NCBI GenBank assembly: GCA_035263865.1
Contig: DATFQX010000509.1
Location: 7,130 to 71,129, forward strand
Direction of reading: 5' to 3'
DNA length: 64,000 nucleotides
Source of the DNA: VAZQ01 sp035263865
Lineage (GTDB): Bacteria > Pseudomonadota > Alphaproteobacteria > Rhizobiales > Xanthobacteraceae
A program made the position numbers and the translations under genes. This document shows positions 8,717-17,991 of the stretch, piece after piece. A model generated the notes under the pieces. The model had not been told where the DNA came from, did no database searches, and was given only the letters and a program-made list of their open reading frames with translations. Numbering within the stretch: the first letter of the stretch is position 1; every line of letters begins with the position of its first letter.

Positions 8717-9840
8717 CTGCTGATAGCCACGCATTTGTCCGCCTTCATGCGCACATAGATGGAGTCGCCGGTTGGCGTGCGCAGTGATGGATGCGCCTTC
8801 GCCAACAAGACAACATCGCCGACCTTGACGTGAAAATCCAGGTAATCGCCCAGGAAATCCTTGGCCTCAATCGTGCCCTTGCAGACGTTGTCGCCATCGC
8901 TAGCTATTGGCTGCGTTTCCGACAACTCCACGTCCTCCGGTCGCACCGATACGACCACCCTCGCGTTCTTGTCGACGCCCTCGCTCGCATGCGCCTTGAT
9001 CTCGCCCATCGCCGAACTCACGACGCAGCACCCGTCACCGAGCGCGGTGACCATCCCACCGATGAAATTGGTGGTGCCGACAAAGTCGGCGACGAACTTG
9101 TCGGTCGGCTGCTCGTAGATCTGGCGCGGCGTACCGACCTGCACGACTCGACCCTCGTTCATCACCGCGATCTCATGCGAGAGCGCGAGCGCCTCGGTCT
9201 GGTCGTGGGTGACATACACGGTCGTGAGGCCGAGATCTCGCTGCAGCCGCTTCAGTTCGGTCCGCATGCGGTCGCGCAGCTTTGCGTCGAGATTGGAGAG
9301 TGGCTCGTCGAGCAGCAGGAGCTGCGGCTCCATAACCAAGGCGCGCGCGAGAGCGAGGCGCTGTTGCTGCCCGCCCGAAAGCTTGGTGGCCTCGCGATCC
9401 GCCAGGTCTTCGAGCGCTACGGTGTGCAGCACTCGCATGACCCTTTCGCGGATATCCTTTTTGGGCAACCTTCGCACCTCCAGCGGGAAGGCGGCGTTCT
9501 GAAATACGTTCATGTGCGGCCAGATGGCATAGGACTGGAACACCATGCCGAAGTTGCGCCTGCTGGGCGCGACGAAGATGCGCTTCTCCGACGAGTAAAC
9601 CAACCGACCGTCGGCTTCGATCTCGCCCGCAGTCGGCTTCTCCAGCCCCGCGATCGAGCGCAGCGTCGTGGTCTTGCCGCAACCCGAGGGCCCGAGCAGC
9701 GTAAACAGCTTGCCCTCCGGCACCTCGAACGAGACGTTTTGCACGGCTTTGACCGCGCCGCCCCCTTCGTTGGCATATTCGGTGAAAAGCGACCGCACGC
9801 TGAGCACGCCGCACCCGTGCCTTGTTTCAAGTTTCGGCAA
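8710..9840 (-). CDS. ABC transporter ATP-binding protein (Fe3+/polyamine/sugar-type, with TOBE domain)
   Basis: A 376-residue ATPase subunit. Walker A GPSGCGKT is at residues 50-57, signature LSGGQ at 154-158, Walker B LLLLDEP at 174-180, and the switch His follows in VTHDQTEA. The C-terminal third is a TOBE-type domain with SVRPEDVEL. It belongs to the FbpC/PotA/UgpC group. The start overlaps the end of the permease gene by 14 bases, which implies translational coupling. It energises import by the fused permease; ligand unknown. Confidence 0.9.
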   Translation of the reverse strand: MPKLETRHGCGVLSVRSLFTEYANEGGGAVKAVQNVSFEVPEGKLFTLLGPSGCGKTTTLRSIAGLEKPTAGEIEADGRLVYSSEKRIFVAPSRRNFGMVFQSYAIWPHMNVFQNAAFPLEVRRLPKKDIRERVMRVLHTVALEDLADREATKLSGGQQQRLALARALVMEPQLLLLDEPLSNLDAKLRDRMRTELKRLQRDLGLTTVYVTHDQTEALALSHEIAVMNEGRVVQVGTPRQIYEQPTDKFVADFVGTTNFIGGMVTALGDGCCVVSSAMGEIKAHASEGVDKNARVVVSVRPEDVELSETQPIASDGDNVCKGTIEAKDFLGDYLDFHVKVGDVVLLAKAHPSLRTPTGDSIYVRMKADKCVAISSQ

Positions 9841-11563
9841 TTCCGAACCGTCTGCCGGCGAGCTGCGCCAGCACGACGAGCAGGAACAGAGCGAGGATCA
9901 GCATCACTCCGAGCGCCGAAAGCTCCACATACTGCCCATTCTGCCACAGCTCCCAGATCATGATCGATACCACCTCGGTGCCCGGCGAATAGAGCAGGAT
10001 CGAACTCGATAACTCCCGGATCGAGACGATCATCACGTAGATAAAGCCGGCGAGCAGTCCTGGTTTCAACAGCGGCAGGACCACGCGGCCAAACGTCATG
10101 CTCCACGACGCGCCGCTCATCGCCGCCGATTCCTCGAGCTCCTTATGAATCTGCAGCATTGAGGCCGAATTGTACCGCATGCCGTAGGGTAGAAATCGCG
10201 TCACATAAGCGATGAAGATGATCCACAGCGTGCCATAGACCCCGATATCCAGGTAGAGATAGCAAACCATGATCGCGAGCCCGAGTACCAAGCCGGGAAA
10301 AACCAGCGGCAGCGAGGCCAGATTGTCGAGCATCCAGCGCCCCGGCATCCGCGTGCGCACGACGATCCATGCGATCACCGCCGAGACCAGCATGACCGTG
10401 CTTGCGCTGCCGATCGCGAGTACGACGCTGTTCCAAACCGTATTTGCGAATTGCGGATAATCGAGCACCGCCCGGTAAGAATCGAGACTGACGCGGCTCA
10501 GCGCCGCCCAAGACGGGGCGCTATAGAATTTCTGCAACGACGACCAAACCAACACCAGGAACGGCAACAGCACTATGACGAGGAAATACAGCATGAAGAT
10601 CGTCGCGGTGAGGTAGCGCCAACCGCCGAGATCGATCGTGCGCGGGCGAAAGCCCTTGCCCGTGATGGTCGAAAATCGCGCGCCTTGGCTCGAGAGCCGC
10701 GACTGCGCATAGATTCCGAGCGAGGTGACGAGCAGAAGCGTCACGGCATAGGCGGCAGCGAGCCCGATCTGGCTCGGATACTGATGGATCGCCTGGTAGA
10801 TCGATGACGTATACACGTGAATGCCCACGGGTAGCCCGAGCAGCGCCGGAACTTCGAACGATTCGATCGCGCGCACGAACAGGATCAGAAGCGCGCCGAG
10901 CGCCGCCGGCCACACCAGCGGCAACGTGATCCGTCGCGCAATCTCCGGCACGGAGGCTCCGCTCATGGCGGCCTGCTCCTCGAGCGCCGGGTCCATGGAA
11001 CGGAAGGCGGCCGTCATCAAGAGGAACGCCATGGGCGAGTAGTGCAACCCATCTACCCATATCATGCCGACCATGGTGTAGACGTTTACGAAGACCGCGT
11101 CGGTATCGAACAGCTTTTGCAGGGCAAGATTGATCAGCCCGATCTTCGGGCTTCCCAGCATGATCCACGCCACGGTGAAGAGGATGCCTGGGATCACCAG
11201 TGGGATGATCGCCAGCGCGAAGAACAGGGTCTTCAACGGCGTGTTGGTGCGTTCGTTCATCCAGGCGAGGCCGGTGCCGATCACGAGCGAGAGCATCGCT
11301 GCGCCGACGGCGAACTGAAGCGAATTGGCAAAAAGCCTGGCATTGTCGCTGCTCAGATAGGCGGTGCGGAAGTTCTCGAGCGTGTATTGCGCTGGCAGCG
11401 CCGCAGTCTGCGGTGTCAGAAAACTTTGCCACAGCAGAAAAACCAGCGGCACAAGGGCGAGCCAAGCAACGAGCGCCACCGGCGCGCCGATCACCAACCA
11501 TTTGGGATCGAACCGCGGCGCAGCGGCGGGCAAGGCAGCGAGGCGTCCGACCGCGTCGGTCAC
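9827..11563 (-). CDS. Fused two-domain ABC transporter permease (FbpB-like)
   Basis: A 578-residue inner-membrane protein with about twelve transmembrane segments. Each half carries a cytoplasmic EAA-loop, EEQAAMSGASVPEIARRITLP and EESAAMSGASWSMTFGRVVLP (both contacting the ATPase). This arrangement of two BPD_transp_1 domains in one chain is typical of FbpB/ThiP-type importers of iron, thiamine or small organic ligands. It precedes the ATPase gene in the same operon. No periplasmic binding protein gene is adjacent; the nearest candidate, at 19779-20456, lacks a signal peptide. Confidence 0.88.
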   Translation of the reverse strand: MTDAVGRLAALPAAAPRFDPKWLVIGAPVALVAWLALVPLVFLLWQSFLTPQTAALPAQYTLENFRTAYLSSDNARLFANSLQFAVGAAMLSLVIGTGLAWMNERTNTPLKTLFFALAIIPLVIPGILFTVAWIMLGSPKIGLINLALQKLFDTDAVFVNVYTMVGMIWVDGLHYSPMAFLLMTAAFRSMDPALEEQAAMSGASVPEIARRITLPLVWPAALGALLILFVRAIESFEVPALLGLPVGIHVYTSSIYQAIHQYPSQIGLAAAYAVTLLLVTSLGIYAQSRLSSQGARFSTITGKGFRPRTIDLGGWRYLTATIFMLYFLVIVLLPFLVLVWSSLQKFYSAPSWAALSRVSLDSYRAVLDYPQFANTVWNSVVLAIGSASTVMLVSAVIAWIVVRTRMPGRWMLDNLASLPLVFPGLVLGLAIMVCYLYLDIGVYGTLWIIFIAYVTRFLPYGMRYNSASMLQIHKELEESAAMSGASWSMTFGRVVLPLLKPGLLAGFIYVMIVSIRELSSSILLYSPGTEVVSIMIWELWQNGQYVELSALGVMLILALFLLVVLAQLAGRRFGIAET

Positions 11564-11683
11564 CGGAGCGCTCCGCTCGACCGCTCACATGCGGGGCGGA
11601 TCTGGACTCGATTGAGCAGGCCTCGTCCCCAACTCTGGCCTGCAAGCAGGGGAGCGAGCGCACCGGGTTCGCGGCTGGCCCCT

Positions 11684-13432
11684 TCAATCATGGTGATGGT
11701 GATGACCATGGTGGTGATGATGGCCATGGCCATGATCATGCTCATGGGCATGATCGTGATGATGGATGCGCTGCGGCGGGCGGCCGCGGCGGGGATCTTC
11801 GCTGAACAGAAGCGATTTGATTGTTACCGGCACCGTGAATGAGGGCATGCGGATGCGTCCGAGGTCGATGTAATCGAAATCGCGCAGCACCAACCCGTCG
11901 ATCGCCAAGATCTCGCTCTCGACGAGCAGTTCTTCGCGCAAGATGGCGCCCAAGGTCTGCGCGATGTCGCCGTCCAGCATGAGGTAGAGCGGCTTCTTGC
12001 GCTCGATCGTGGTGGCAAGGCCGCGGCGAATCCCCTCGGCGAAAGCGAGGATCCGCTCGTATGACGGGGCACCTTGCCAGCGCAAAGCGAGTGCGACTTC
12101 GCCCTCGCCCTCGATGAGATCGAAAGCCGTGAAATGGGCGCGGATCGCGTTCGCGAGCCTGTCTGCATCGATCATCTCGTCACAGACACAGGAGGGTTGC
12201 AGAACCTGCAGGTTCCGTCGCGGCAGAAGCTCGCCCGGTTTGGTGATGTAGCTGGTGTTGCCGCTGAGCTGCACGCTATATTCGGAGGCCCCGAGGGCGG
12301 TAGCACGGATGCATTCGCCGGGCGGCAGGAGCGGCCATGGCAGCGCACCGGAATCGATCCGTGCCCGAATGGCGCGGCCGAGCCGGCGGCCCATATCGCC
12401 GAAGTCGCGCTCCTCGCGACCATAGACGTACTCGCCGACCCCGCCGGAAAACATCAGCCCGTCGATGCGATCGAAGTCACGGATCGGGTCAGTCAAGTAG
12501 AGGTGCTCGACCGCGGGCGGCAGCGGACGCTGCGTCAGCGCGGCCACCAGCAACTCCGCCATATTCGTAGCGATCTTGTCGAGTTGCTCAGCCGAGAGCA
12601 CATCGCCGCGCGAGTAAGAAAAGCCTGCCTGGCGGGCGTGAAACTTTCCGGCCGGATCGAGCCGCACGATCCGCCCAATCTCGTCCATCACTTGTAGCCG
12701 GCCTCCGATATGCAGCGCCGCGGTGGCAATCACGTTGCCCTTCTCGACGAGGCCGAGCTTGGTGGTGCCGCCGCCGATATCAACGTTGAGAATGCGTTTG
12801 TCTTGCTCGTACGAAAGCTTCGACGCGCCTGAGCCGTAGGCCGCGAGCATCGATTCCATGTGATGCCCGGCCGCCGCGGTGACGAAGTCCCCGCGCTGCT
12901 CGGCGAGCAGAGCGGCAATCGCTTCGGCATTCTCCCGGCGCAACGCCTCGCCAGTGAGGATGACCACACCTGTGTCGATGTCCTGTACCTGTACGCCCGC
13001 TATTTTGTAAGCATCGTCGATGATGGCACCGAGCGCGGCGTCGTCGATGCGCTCGTCGCTCGAATAAGGAGTCAGCGCCACCGGCGACTGGAACAAGGTT
13101 TCCCGCGACACGACATAGTACCGGCTGGTGAGATCCTCGCCGTAGCGGCGCAGGTTAATGCGGGAGAAGATGACCTGGGTACCGGAGGAGCCGATGTCGA
13201 TGCCGACTGTCAGCAGCGTGACATGGTCCTGGATCCAGATGGGGTTTTCTTCCAGCCGCTCGTCGGCATCGACCTCGAAATGATCATGGTCGTGATCGGC
13301 TTCCCCGTCATGCGCGTGCGCCACGTCCTGGCCGAGCACATGGTCGGCGAGCGTGTGATTGCGCTTCTCGTCCTCGGCCATGGAAATATGTTCTTTCAGC
13401 CTGCCGGTGAGCACCGCTACCTGCACCTGCAT
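11684..13432 (-). CDS. EutA-like reactivating factor with His-rich N- and C-termini
   Basis: A 582-residue actin/Hsp70-fold ATPase of the EutA family, whose founder reactivates ethanolamine ammonia-lyase by releasing damaged cobalamin. Visible nucleotide motifs are GIDIGSSGT (residues 78-86), NVDIGGGTTK (216-225) and LMFSGGVGEY (327-336). The last 27 residues hold 18 histidines interspersed with Asp, Gly, Ala and Glu, and residues 39-51 hold five more; such tails bind Ni, Zn or Co in metallochaperones. No eutB or eutC gene is present in the window, so the client enzyme is unknown. ATG at 13381 (565 residues) is an alternative start; neither start has a strong ribosome site. The gene is divergent from the UbiD-family gene. 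Confidence 0.75.
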   Translation of the reverse strand: MQVQVAVLTGRLKEHISMAEDEKRNHTLADHVLGQDVAHAHDGEADHDHDHFEVDADERLEENPIWIQDHVTLLTVGIDIGSSGTQVIFSRINLRRYGEDLTSRYYVVSRETLFQSPVALTPYSSDERIDDAALGAIIDDAYKIAGVQVQDIDTGVVILTGEALRRENAEAIAALLAEQRGDFVTAAAGHHMESMLAAYGSGASKLSYEQDKRILNVDIGGGTTKLGLVEKGNVIATAALHIGGRLQVMDEIGRIVRLDPAGKFHARQAGFSYSRGDVLSAEQLDKIATNMAELLVAALTQRPLPPAVEHLYLTDPIRDFDRIDGLMFSGGVGEYVYGREERDFGDMGRRLGRAIRARIDSGALPWPLLPPGECIRATALGASEYSVQLSGNTSYITKPGELLPRRNLQVLQPSCVCDEMIDADRLANAIRAHFTAFDLIEGEGEVALALRWQGAPSYERILAFAEGIRRGLATTIERKKPLYLMLDGDIAQTLGAILREELLVESEILAIDGLVLRDFDYIDLGRIRMPSFTVPVTIKSLLFSEDPRRGRPPQRIHHHDHAHEHDHGHGHHHHHGHHHHHD

Positions 13433-13645
13433 CCGTTATCGCATGGGGCCTCGCGCATGGTCAAAAGGCGAGCCGTCTTTACAGGATCGCTACGCCGTGG
13501 GTCCTTTCGCAAGCAGGCAGCGGCCGTTTCATGCCGGAAAGAACCGGCTTCGGCTGGAAAGGAGGCTTCCACCAACAGCGCGCGGGCATGACAACCTCAA
13601 TGAGGCGTGGCAAAACATTGCCAAAGAGAGCCGAAAGGAAACGCC

Positions 13646-15133
13646 GTGCTGGAGAAAACCCAAGGCTCGCAGCCCGAAACCTTTAACGCCTACGAGCGAC
13701 CGCATCGGGACTTGCGCGAATTCATTGCGCGGGCGGAACGCGCGAGCGAGATCGTGCGCATCAAAGGAGCCGAGTGGAAGCTCGAAATGGGCACGTTGGC
13801 CGAGATCGTGAACCACGCCCGGCCGGAGCCGCCGGCGATCCTCTTCGAGGACGTACCGGGCTATCCCAAGGGCATGCGACTCCTCTCCGGCGCAACGAAT
13901 TCATCGAAGCGGCTCGCGATTGCGCTCGGGCTGCCAGTTCCCGACCACCCGCTCGATGTCGTACGCGCCTACCGCGAGCGGATGAAACGCCACCAGCCAA
14001 TTGCGCCCACGACCGTCACGAAGGGTCCTGTGCTCGAGAATGTCGACCGCGACGACAAGGTGGATGTGTTGAAATTTCCGGTGCCGCTCCTGCACGAACA
14101 CGACGGTGGCCGCTATATCGGTACCGACGACCTCGTGATCATGCGCGATCCGGACGCAGACTGGGTCAACGGCGGGTCCTACCGCGCCATGGTGCAGGAC
14201 AAGAACCACATCTCGCTGTGGATCTCGCCAGGCAAGCACGGCCGCCAAATCCGAGAGAAATATTTCCGCGCCGGCAAACCTTGTCCCGTGCTGATCTCGT
14301 GCGGACACGATCCGCTGCTGTTCCTTGCTGGCGGCAACGAGCTTAGATTTGGCCTGTGCGAATACGACTATGCCGGTGGCCATCGCGGCGACCCGTATGA
14401 GATCGTGCTCAGTGAGCTTTATGGCCTGCCGATGCCGGCCCATGCGGAGATCGTGCTCGAAGGGGAGATGGTCGAGAACGTCAAGGCGCGGGAGGGGCCT
14501 TTCGGCGAGTTCACCGGATATTACGCCTCGAGTCCGAGCCAGCAGCCGCTGATCGAAGTGAAGCGCGTCTATTACCGCGACGATCCAATCCTCGGCATCG
14601 CCTCGCCCATGCGCCCACCGTCTGATTTCTCCTTCAGCAAATGCGTGATGAAAGCCGGCATGATCTGGGACGAGGTCGAGCGCGCGGGCCTCTCCGGGGT
14701 CGCGGGCGTGTGGGTGCATGAATTCGGCGGCGCGCGCATGTTCAACGTGGTCGCCATCAAGCAGGCCTATCCGGGCCATGCCCGGCAGGCCGGCCTGCTC
14801 GCGGCCGGCTGCCAATCCGGCTCCTATCTCGGGCGCTTCGTCGCCGTGGTCGACGAGGACGTCGATCCGAGCGACCTGTTCGACGTGATGTGGGCCATCT
14901 GCACGCGCTGCGATCCCGCAAGCGATATCGAATTCGTGCGCCGCGCTTGGAGCGGGCCGCTCGACCCGCTGCTCGATGCGGCGAGCTCAACCAATTCCCG
15001 CGCAATCATAGACGCCTGCCGGCCGTACGAGCGGCTTGCGGATTTTCCCATGATCGCCCGCGCCAGCCCCAAGCTGCGAGAGAAGGTCAAGGAAAAGTTT
15101 GCCGGCCTCCTCGCCACCATCGGATGCGGTTGA
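13646..15133 (+). CDS. UbiD-family prenyl-FMN-dependent decarboxylase
   Basis: A 495-residue UbiD-type protein; these enzymes remove or add a carboxyl group on aromatic or alpha,beta-unsaturated acids using prenylated FMN and a divalent metal. The catalytic segment REGPFGEFTGY is at about residues 282-292, and an NGGSYRAMVQDKNHISL stretch upstream matches the prFMN/metal-binding region. The GTG at 13646 is preferred because AAGGAA lies at proper spacing; GTG at 13607 is the longer option. No UbiX (prFMN synthase) gene is in the window, so the cofactor would come from elsewhere. It heads a rightward run of catabolic genes. Confidence 0.88.
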   Translation: MLEKTQGSQPETFNAYERPHRDLREFIARAERASEIVRIKGAEWKLEMGTLAEIVNHARPEPPAILFEDVPGYPKGMRLLSGATNSSKRLAIALGLPVPDHPLDVVRAYRERMKRHQPIAPTTVTKGPVLENVDRDDKVDVLKFPVPLLHEHDGGRYIGTDDLVIMRDPDADWVNGGSYRAMVQDKNHISLWISPGKHGRQIREKYFRAGKPCPVLISCGHDPLLFLAGGNELRFGLCEYDYAGGHRGDPYEIVLSELYGLPMPAHAEIVLEGEMVENVKAREGPFGEFTGYYASSPSQQPLIEVKRVYYRDDPILGIASPMRPPSDFSFSKCVMKAGMIWDEVERAGLSGVAGVWVHEFGGARMFNVVAIKQAYPGHARQAGLLAAGCQSGSYLGRFVAVVDEDVDPSDLFDVMWAICTRCDPASDIEFVRRAWSGPLDPLLDAASSTNSRAIIDACRPYERLADFPMIARASPKLREKVKEKFAGLLATIGCG

Positions 15134-15136
15134 ACG

Positions 15137-15200
15137 GCGACCAGCGAACAGCGATCGGCGAATGGTGAGGAATTCCATTCGCTATTCGCTACTGCTACGC
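15137..15200. repeat. Intergenic heptad-type inverted repeat, locus B
   Basis: Starting three bases after the UbiD stop, the sequence steps in sevens: ggcgacc, agcgaac, agcgatc, ggcgaat, ggtgagg, aattcca, ttcgcta, ttcgcta. The left half resembles the complement of the right half (cgaatgg against ccattcg), so it can form a hairpin around 15176. It lies between the UbiD and aldolase genes. Confidence 0.55.
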
Positions 15201-15242
15201 GCTTTTCACTTCGCTTGTATCCCTGACAGAGAGACCAAAGCC

Positions 15243-16091
15243 ATGCCCGACGCATTCGCGCAATTGCGCCACGAGCTCGCCGTTGCCAATCGCATCCTCG
15301 CCAACGAAGGCATCATCGATGCGTTTGGGCACATCAGCGTGCGCAATCCCAACGATCCAGGTCGCTATTTTATTTCGCGGCATCGTGCCTCGGAGCTCGT
15401 CGAACCATCTGACATTCTGGAAATGACGCTCGATTCCAAACCGGTCGTACCGACCGACGTACGTCTCTACAGCGAGATGGTGATCCACGGCGAAATCTAC
15501 AAAGTCCGGCTCGACGTGAATTCCGTCTGTCACCATCACGCTCCTTCGGTGCTGCCCTTCTGCGCGACGGGCGTGGAGCTCATGCCGCTCTTTCACCTCG
15601 GCGGCACGTTGGGAGCCAAGGTGCCGTTCTGGGACAGCCGGGATGAATTCGGCGATACGAATCTGCTGGTGAGCACGCCGGAGCAGGGCGCGTCGCACGC
15701 CCGCGCGCTCGGCCCGCACTATATGCTGCTGCTGCGCCGTCATGGGGCGTCGCTTGCCGGCAAATCGCTGCGCGAATGCGTGTTCCGTTCGATCTACACC
15801 ACCCGCAACGCCGAGCTACAGCTGCGGGCAATGACGATCGGAACGCCGGGGCCGCTCACACCGGGAGAGGTGGAGAAATGCGGCGGCCATAATCTTGGTT
15901 CGCGCGGTGTCGAGCGCGCCTGGGAGTACTGGGTGACGCGCCTGCAAAAGGCGGAAGCGATGTGGGCCGCTGCCGGTTTGCCGCGACTGAAGGACCTTGC
16001 CGCGGTGGCGCGGCCGCAAACTGCCGGTCTCGTGCCGGCGCGATCCGCGACCCACCGCGCGAGCAGCCAGAGCGGCGCGAAAAGGCGGTGA
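15243..16091 (+). CDS. Class II aldolase/adducin-family protein
   Basis: A 282-residue member of the zinc-dependent class II aldolase/adducin family (fuculose-phosphate aldolase, RibE epimerase and related decarboxylases). Metal ligands are visible as HHHAP around residue 100 and RRHG around residue 165, with ANRILANEGIIDAFGHISVR near the N-terminus. The ATG at 15243 follows GAGAGACC. The family includes enzymes acting on hydroxy acids after decarboxylation, which fits the neighbouring UbiD gene, but the actual reaction is not known. The last 35 residues are basic and low in complexity. Confidence 0.82.
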   Translation: MPDAFAQLRHELAVANRILANEGIIDAFGHISVRNPNDPGRYFISRHRASELVEPSDILEMTLDSKPVVPTDVRLYSEMVIHGEIYKVRLDVNSVCHHHAPSVLPFCATGVELMPLFHLGGTLGAKVPFWDSRDEFGDTNLLVSTPEQGASHARALGPHYMLLLRRHGASLAGKSLRECVFRSIYTTRNAELQLRAMTIGTPGPLTPGEVEKCGGHNLGSRGVERAWEYWVTRLQKAEAMWAAAGLPRLKDLAAVARPQTAGLVPARSATHRASSQSGAKRR

Positions 16092-16290
16092 TCACTTCGC
16101 TCGCGTTAACGAACCGTAAAAGAGTACCGGAGCTAGAGTCGCGCGGTCGACAGAGGGCCGCTGCGCCTGCATAGCCGTAATGCGAAAGCGGCAAGCGCGG
16201 CTTGAGAGTCACAATAGTTGGCGCGTGACGCCCGATTGTCGCCAAAAACGATTTGTACCCGCACCGCCCATGAAGCATCGGGGGCAGAAG

Positions 16291-16515
16291 ATGCAAACAA
16301 AGCGAACTTACCAGGTGCAACATTGGCCGAACGGGCACTGGAATCCCGAGCACAACTGGCGCAAGGTCGAAGCTGGTAGCGAAAAAGAGGCGGCGGAGAA
16401 GGTCTGCGGCCTCCCACTGACCGAACACGGCACGCTCGCGCAACTGCGCGCTCGGGTCCTCACATTCGGCGATTTCAAACAGCGCACCGCTACATCTTTT
16501 TATGCAGCGGTATAG
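16291..16515 (+). CDS. Small protein of unknown function
   Basis: A 75-residue frame starting at ATG 16291 (ATG 16270 in frame is also possible). The sequence has a compact look: KRTYQVQHWPNGHWNPEHNW, then a helical stretch rich in Glu/Lys/Ala and a C-terminal TFGDFKQRTATSFYAAV. I do not recognise the family. The start is preceded by a GGGGCAGAAG purine run. It sits on the same strand between the aldolase and the first cupin gene, with 284 bases of apparently non-coding sequence after it. Confidence 0.45.
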   Translation: MQTKRTYQVQHWPNGHWNPEHNWRKVEAGSEKEAAEKVCGLPLTEHGTLAQLRARVLTFGDFKQRTATSFYAAV

Positions 16516-16799
16516 ATGACCGGGCGCGTTCCTGCGCGGCGGGCCCATCCACGGTAGGATCGTAACAATCCCCTCTTCATCCCTCATTTGATGCCCGCGT
16601 TGGCGCCGTCGGCATCTCACGCCGCGAGTGCTCGCTCATGCCGGATGGCCGGGACTGCTTGTCGCGTCGAAACAGCGACGGGCGCGCGCGAGCGTTGCGC
16701 GCCTTCCCATTATCCCGTAATGACAGCATTCCCTCACAAACGCACGCAACGAGGGGCAGCGCAGGCCTGCCCTCGCGGAGCCAACAAGGAGGCGCCGGA

Positions 16800-17399
16800 A
16801 TGACGGGAATGTACGACCAGGTGCGGCCGGGCATCGGGCACAATCAGCCCGACGAATATGCCGAGGAAAAGAAGCACCAGAAGTGGGAGCGCTGGGCCAA
16901 GAAGCGCACCTTCGTGCGCGCGCTCGAAGGCACCTACAGCCACCTCTATAAGGCGTTGCTCGAGGAGAAGCGCGTCTATTCGTCCCGTGACGTACCGTGG
17001 AAGGGAGGGCCCGGCCAGTTCGGCAAGAGCGTGATCAGCCCCCAAGCCACCACCATCATCCAGTCGATGGAATCGCATATCGAGGCGTATGCGCCGGGGG
17101 CGTACGGCCAGAAGCACGGCCACCTCAACAGCGCGGTGTTCTACGTGCTCAAAGGACGCGGCCACGACGTGCACGATGGTCGACACATCCCCTGGAAGGC
17201 CGGCGACGTGATGATCGTAGAGAACGGTTGCGTCCACCAGCACTTCAACGACGATCCCGGGAACGAAGCCATTCTCCTGGTGTTCAAGGCAAAGCCGCTG
17301 TTCCTTTTCATGCATCTCCTGTTTCAGAAAATCGTCGAATGGCCGCCGGACAAACCGCCGCCGGGTCAAGAGTCCTACAAACCACCGGCTGATATTTGA
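16800..17399 (+). CDS. Single-domain cupin protein
   Basis: A 199-residue protein with one cupin domain. Metal ligand motifs are QKHGHLNS with Tyr-Val-Leu-Lys-Gly downstream, and CVHQHFN about 35 residues later. Cupins of this kind act as metal-dependent dioxygenases, isomerases or sensors. The ATG at 16800 has an excellent AAGGAGG seven bases upstream. It is followed by a second cupin after only 13 bases and then the thiamine-diphosphate enzyme, indicating an operon. The two cupins could form a heteromer, which is inference. Confidence 0.8.
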   Translation: MTGMYDQVRPGIGHNQPDEYAEEKKHQKWERWAKKRTFVRALEGTYSHLYKALLEEKRVYSSRDVPWKGGPGQFGKSVISPQATTIIQSMESHIEAYAPGAYGQKHGHLNSAVFYVLKGRGHDVHDGRHIPWKAGDVMIVENGCVHQHFNDDPGNEAILLVFKAKPLFLFMHLLFQKIVEWPPDKPPPGQESYKPPADI

Positions 17400-17412
17400 G
17401 GGGGCGCGAAAA

Positions 17413-17973
17413 ATGTCTTTCGAAGACAAAGGCCCGGCATGGTCCGGCTCGGCTCGTTCTACATTTCACGCCGATGACGTCGCGGCCTCGCAGAATTTCC
17501 GCAAGCAGTACGAAACGCGGCCTAACGTCGTCAAAGCCGAGGACATGCCCTGGGAGCGTTCCGCCGACGGCTTGATCAAGCATCTCGTCCACCACCGCCT
17601 GAACACGCGCGAATGCTGCGTCGAGGCCTATATGCAGTTCCTCAAGCCCGGCGAGCGCTCGGGCAAGCACCGGCACATGTGGGAGGAGATCGTCTTCGTC
17701 GTCGAAGGATCGGGCTACGACCTCCACTGGGACATGAGGTTCGACTGCCTCGACGCCTTCAAGTGGGAGTGGGCCGAGGTGCCGAAGAAGTTCGAGTGGA
17801 AAGAGGGCGACTACATATACATCCCGCCGTTCACCACGCATCAGCACTTCGCGACCGCGGAGACGCGGCTCATCATGATGAGCAACCGCATGGTCAAGGA
17901 GATGGGCTACGACTGGTTCGACCAGGTGGAGAACGCGCCGGGATTCGACCCGAGCAATCAGTCGGCGCCGTGA
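17413..17973 (+). CDS. Second single-domain cupin protein
   Basis: A 186-residue cupin with a more canonical metal site: GKHRHMWEEIVFVVEG (HxH plus Glu) and THQHF in the second motif. Between them is an insertion of about 30 residues rich in Trp, Glu and Lys. It follows the first cupin by 13 bases and precedes the thiamine-diphosphate enzyme by 18, so all three are likely translated from one message. Function is probably oxidative or isomerising on the pathway intermediate; not determinable here. Confidence 0.8.
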   Translation: MSFEDKGPAWSGSARSTFHADDVAASQNFRKQYETRPNVVKAEDMPWERSADGLIKHLVHHRLNTRECCVEAYMQFLKPGERSGKHRHMWEEIVFVVEGSGYDLHWDMRFDCLDAFKWEWAEVPKKFEWKEGDYIYIPPFTTHQHFATAETRLIMMSNRMVKEMGYDWFDQVENAPGFDPSNQSAP

Positions 17974-17991
17974 TAGCGACGGAGCGCGCCG

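Noticed and set aside
8791..9963. A 390-codon rightward frame across the ABC ATPase gene
   Set aside because: Antisense to a protein with complete Walker and signature motifs; no motif of its own.
11690..11770. cat/gat-rich tract that looks like a DNA microsatellite
   Set aside because: It is the coding sequence of the His-rich tail of the EutA-like protein, in frame to the stop.
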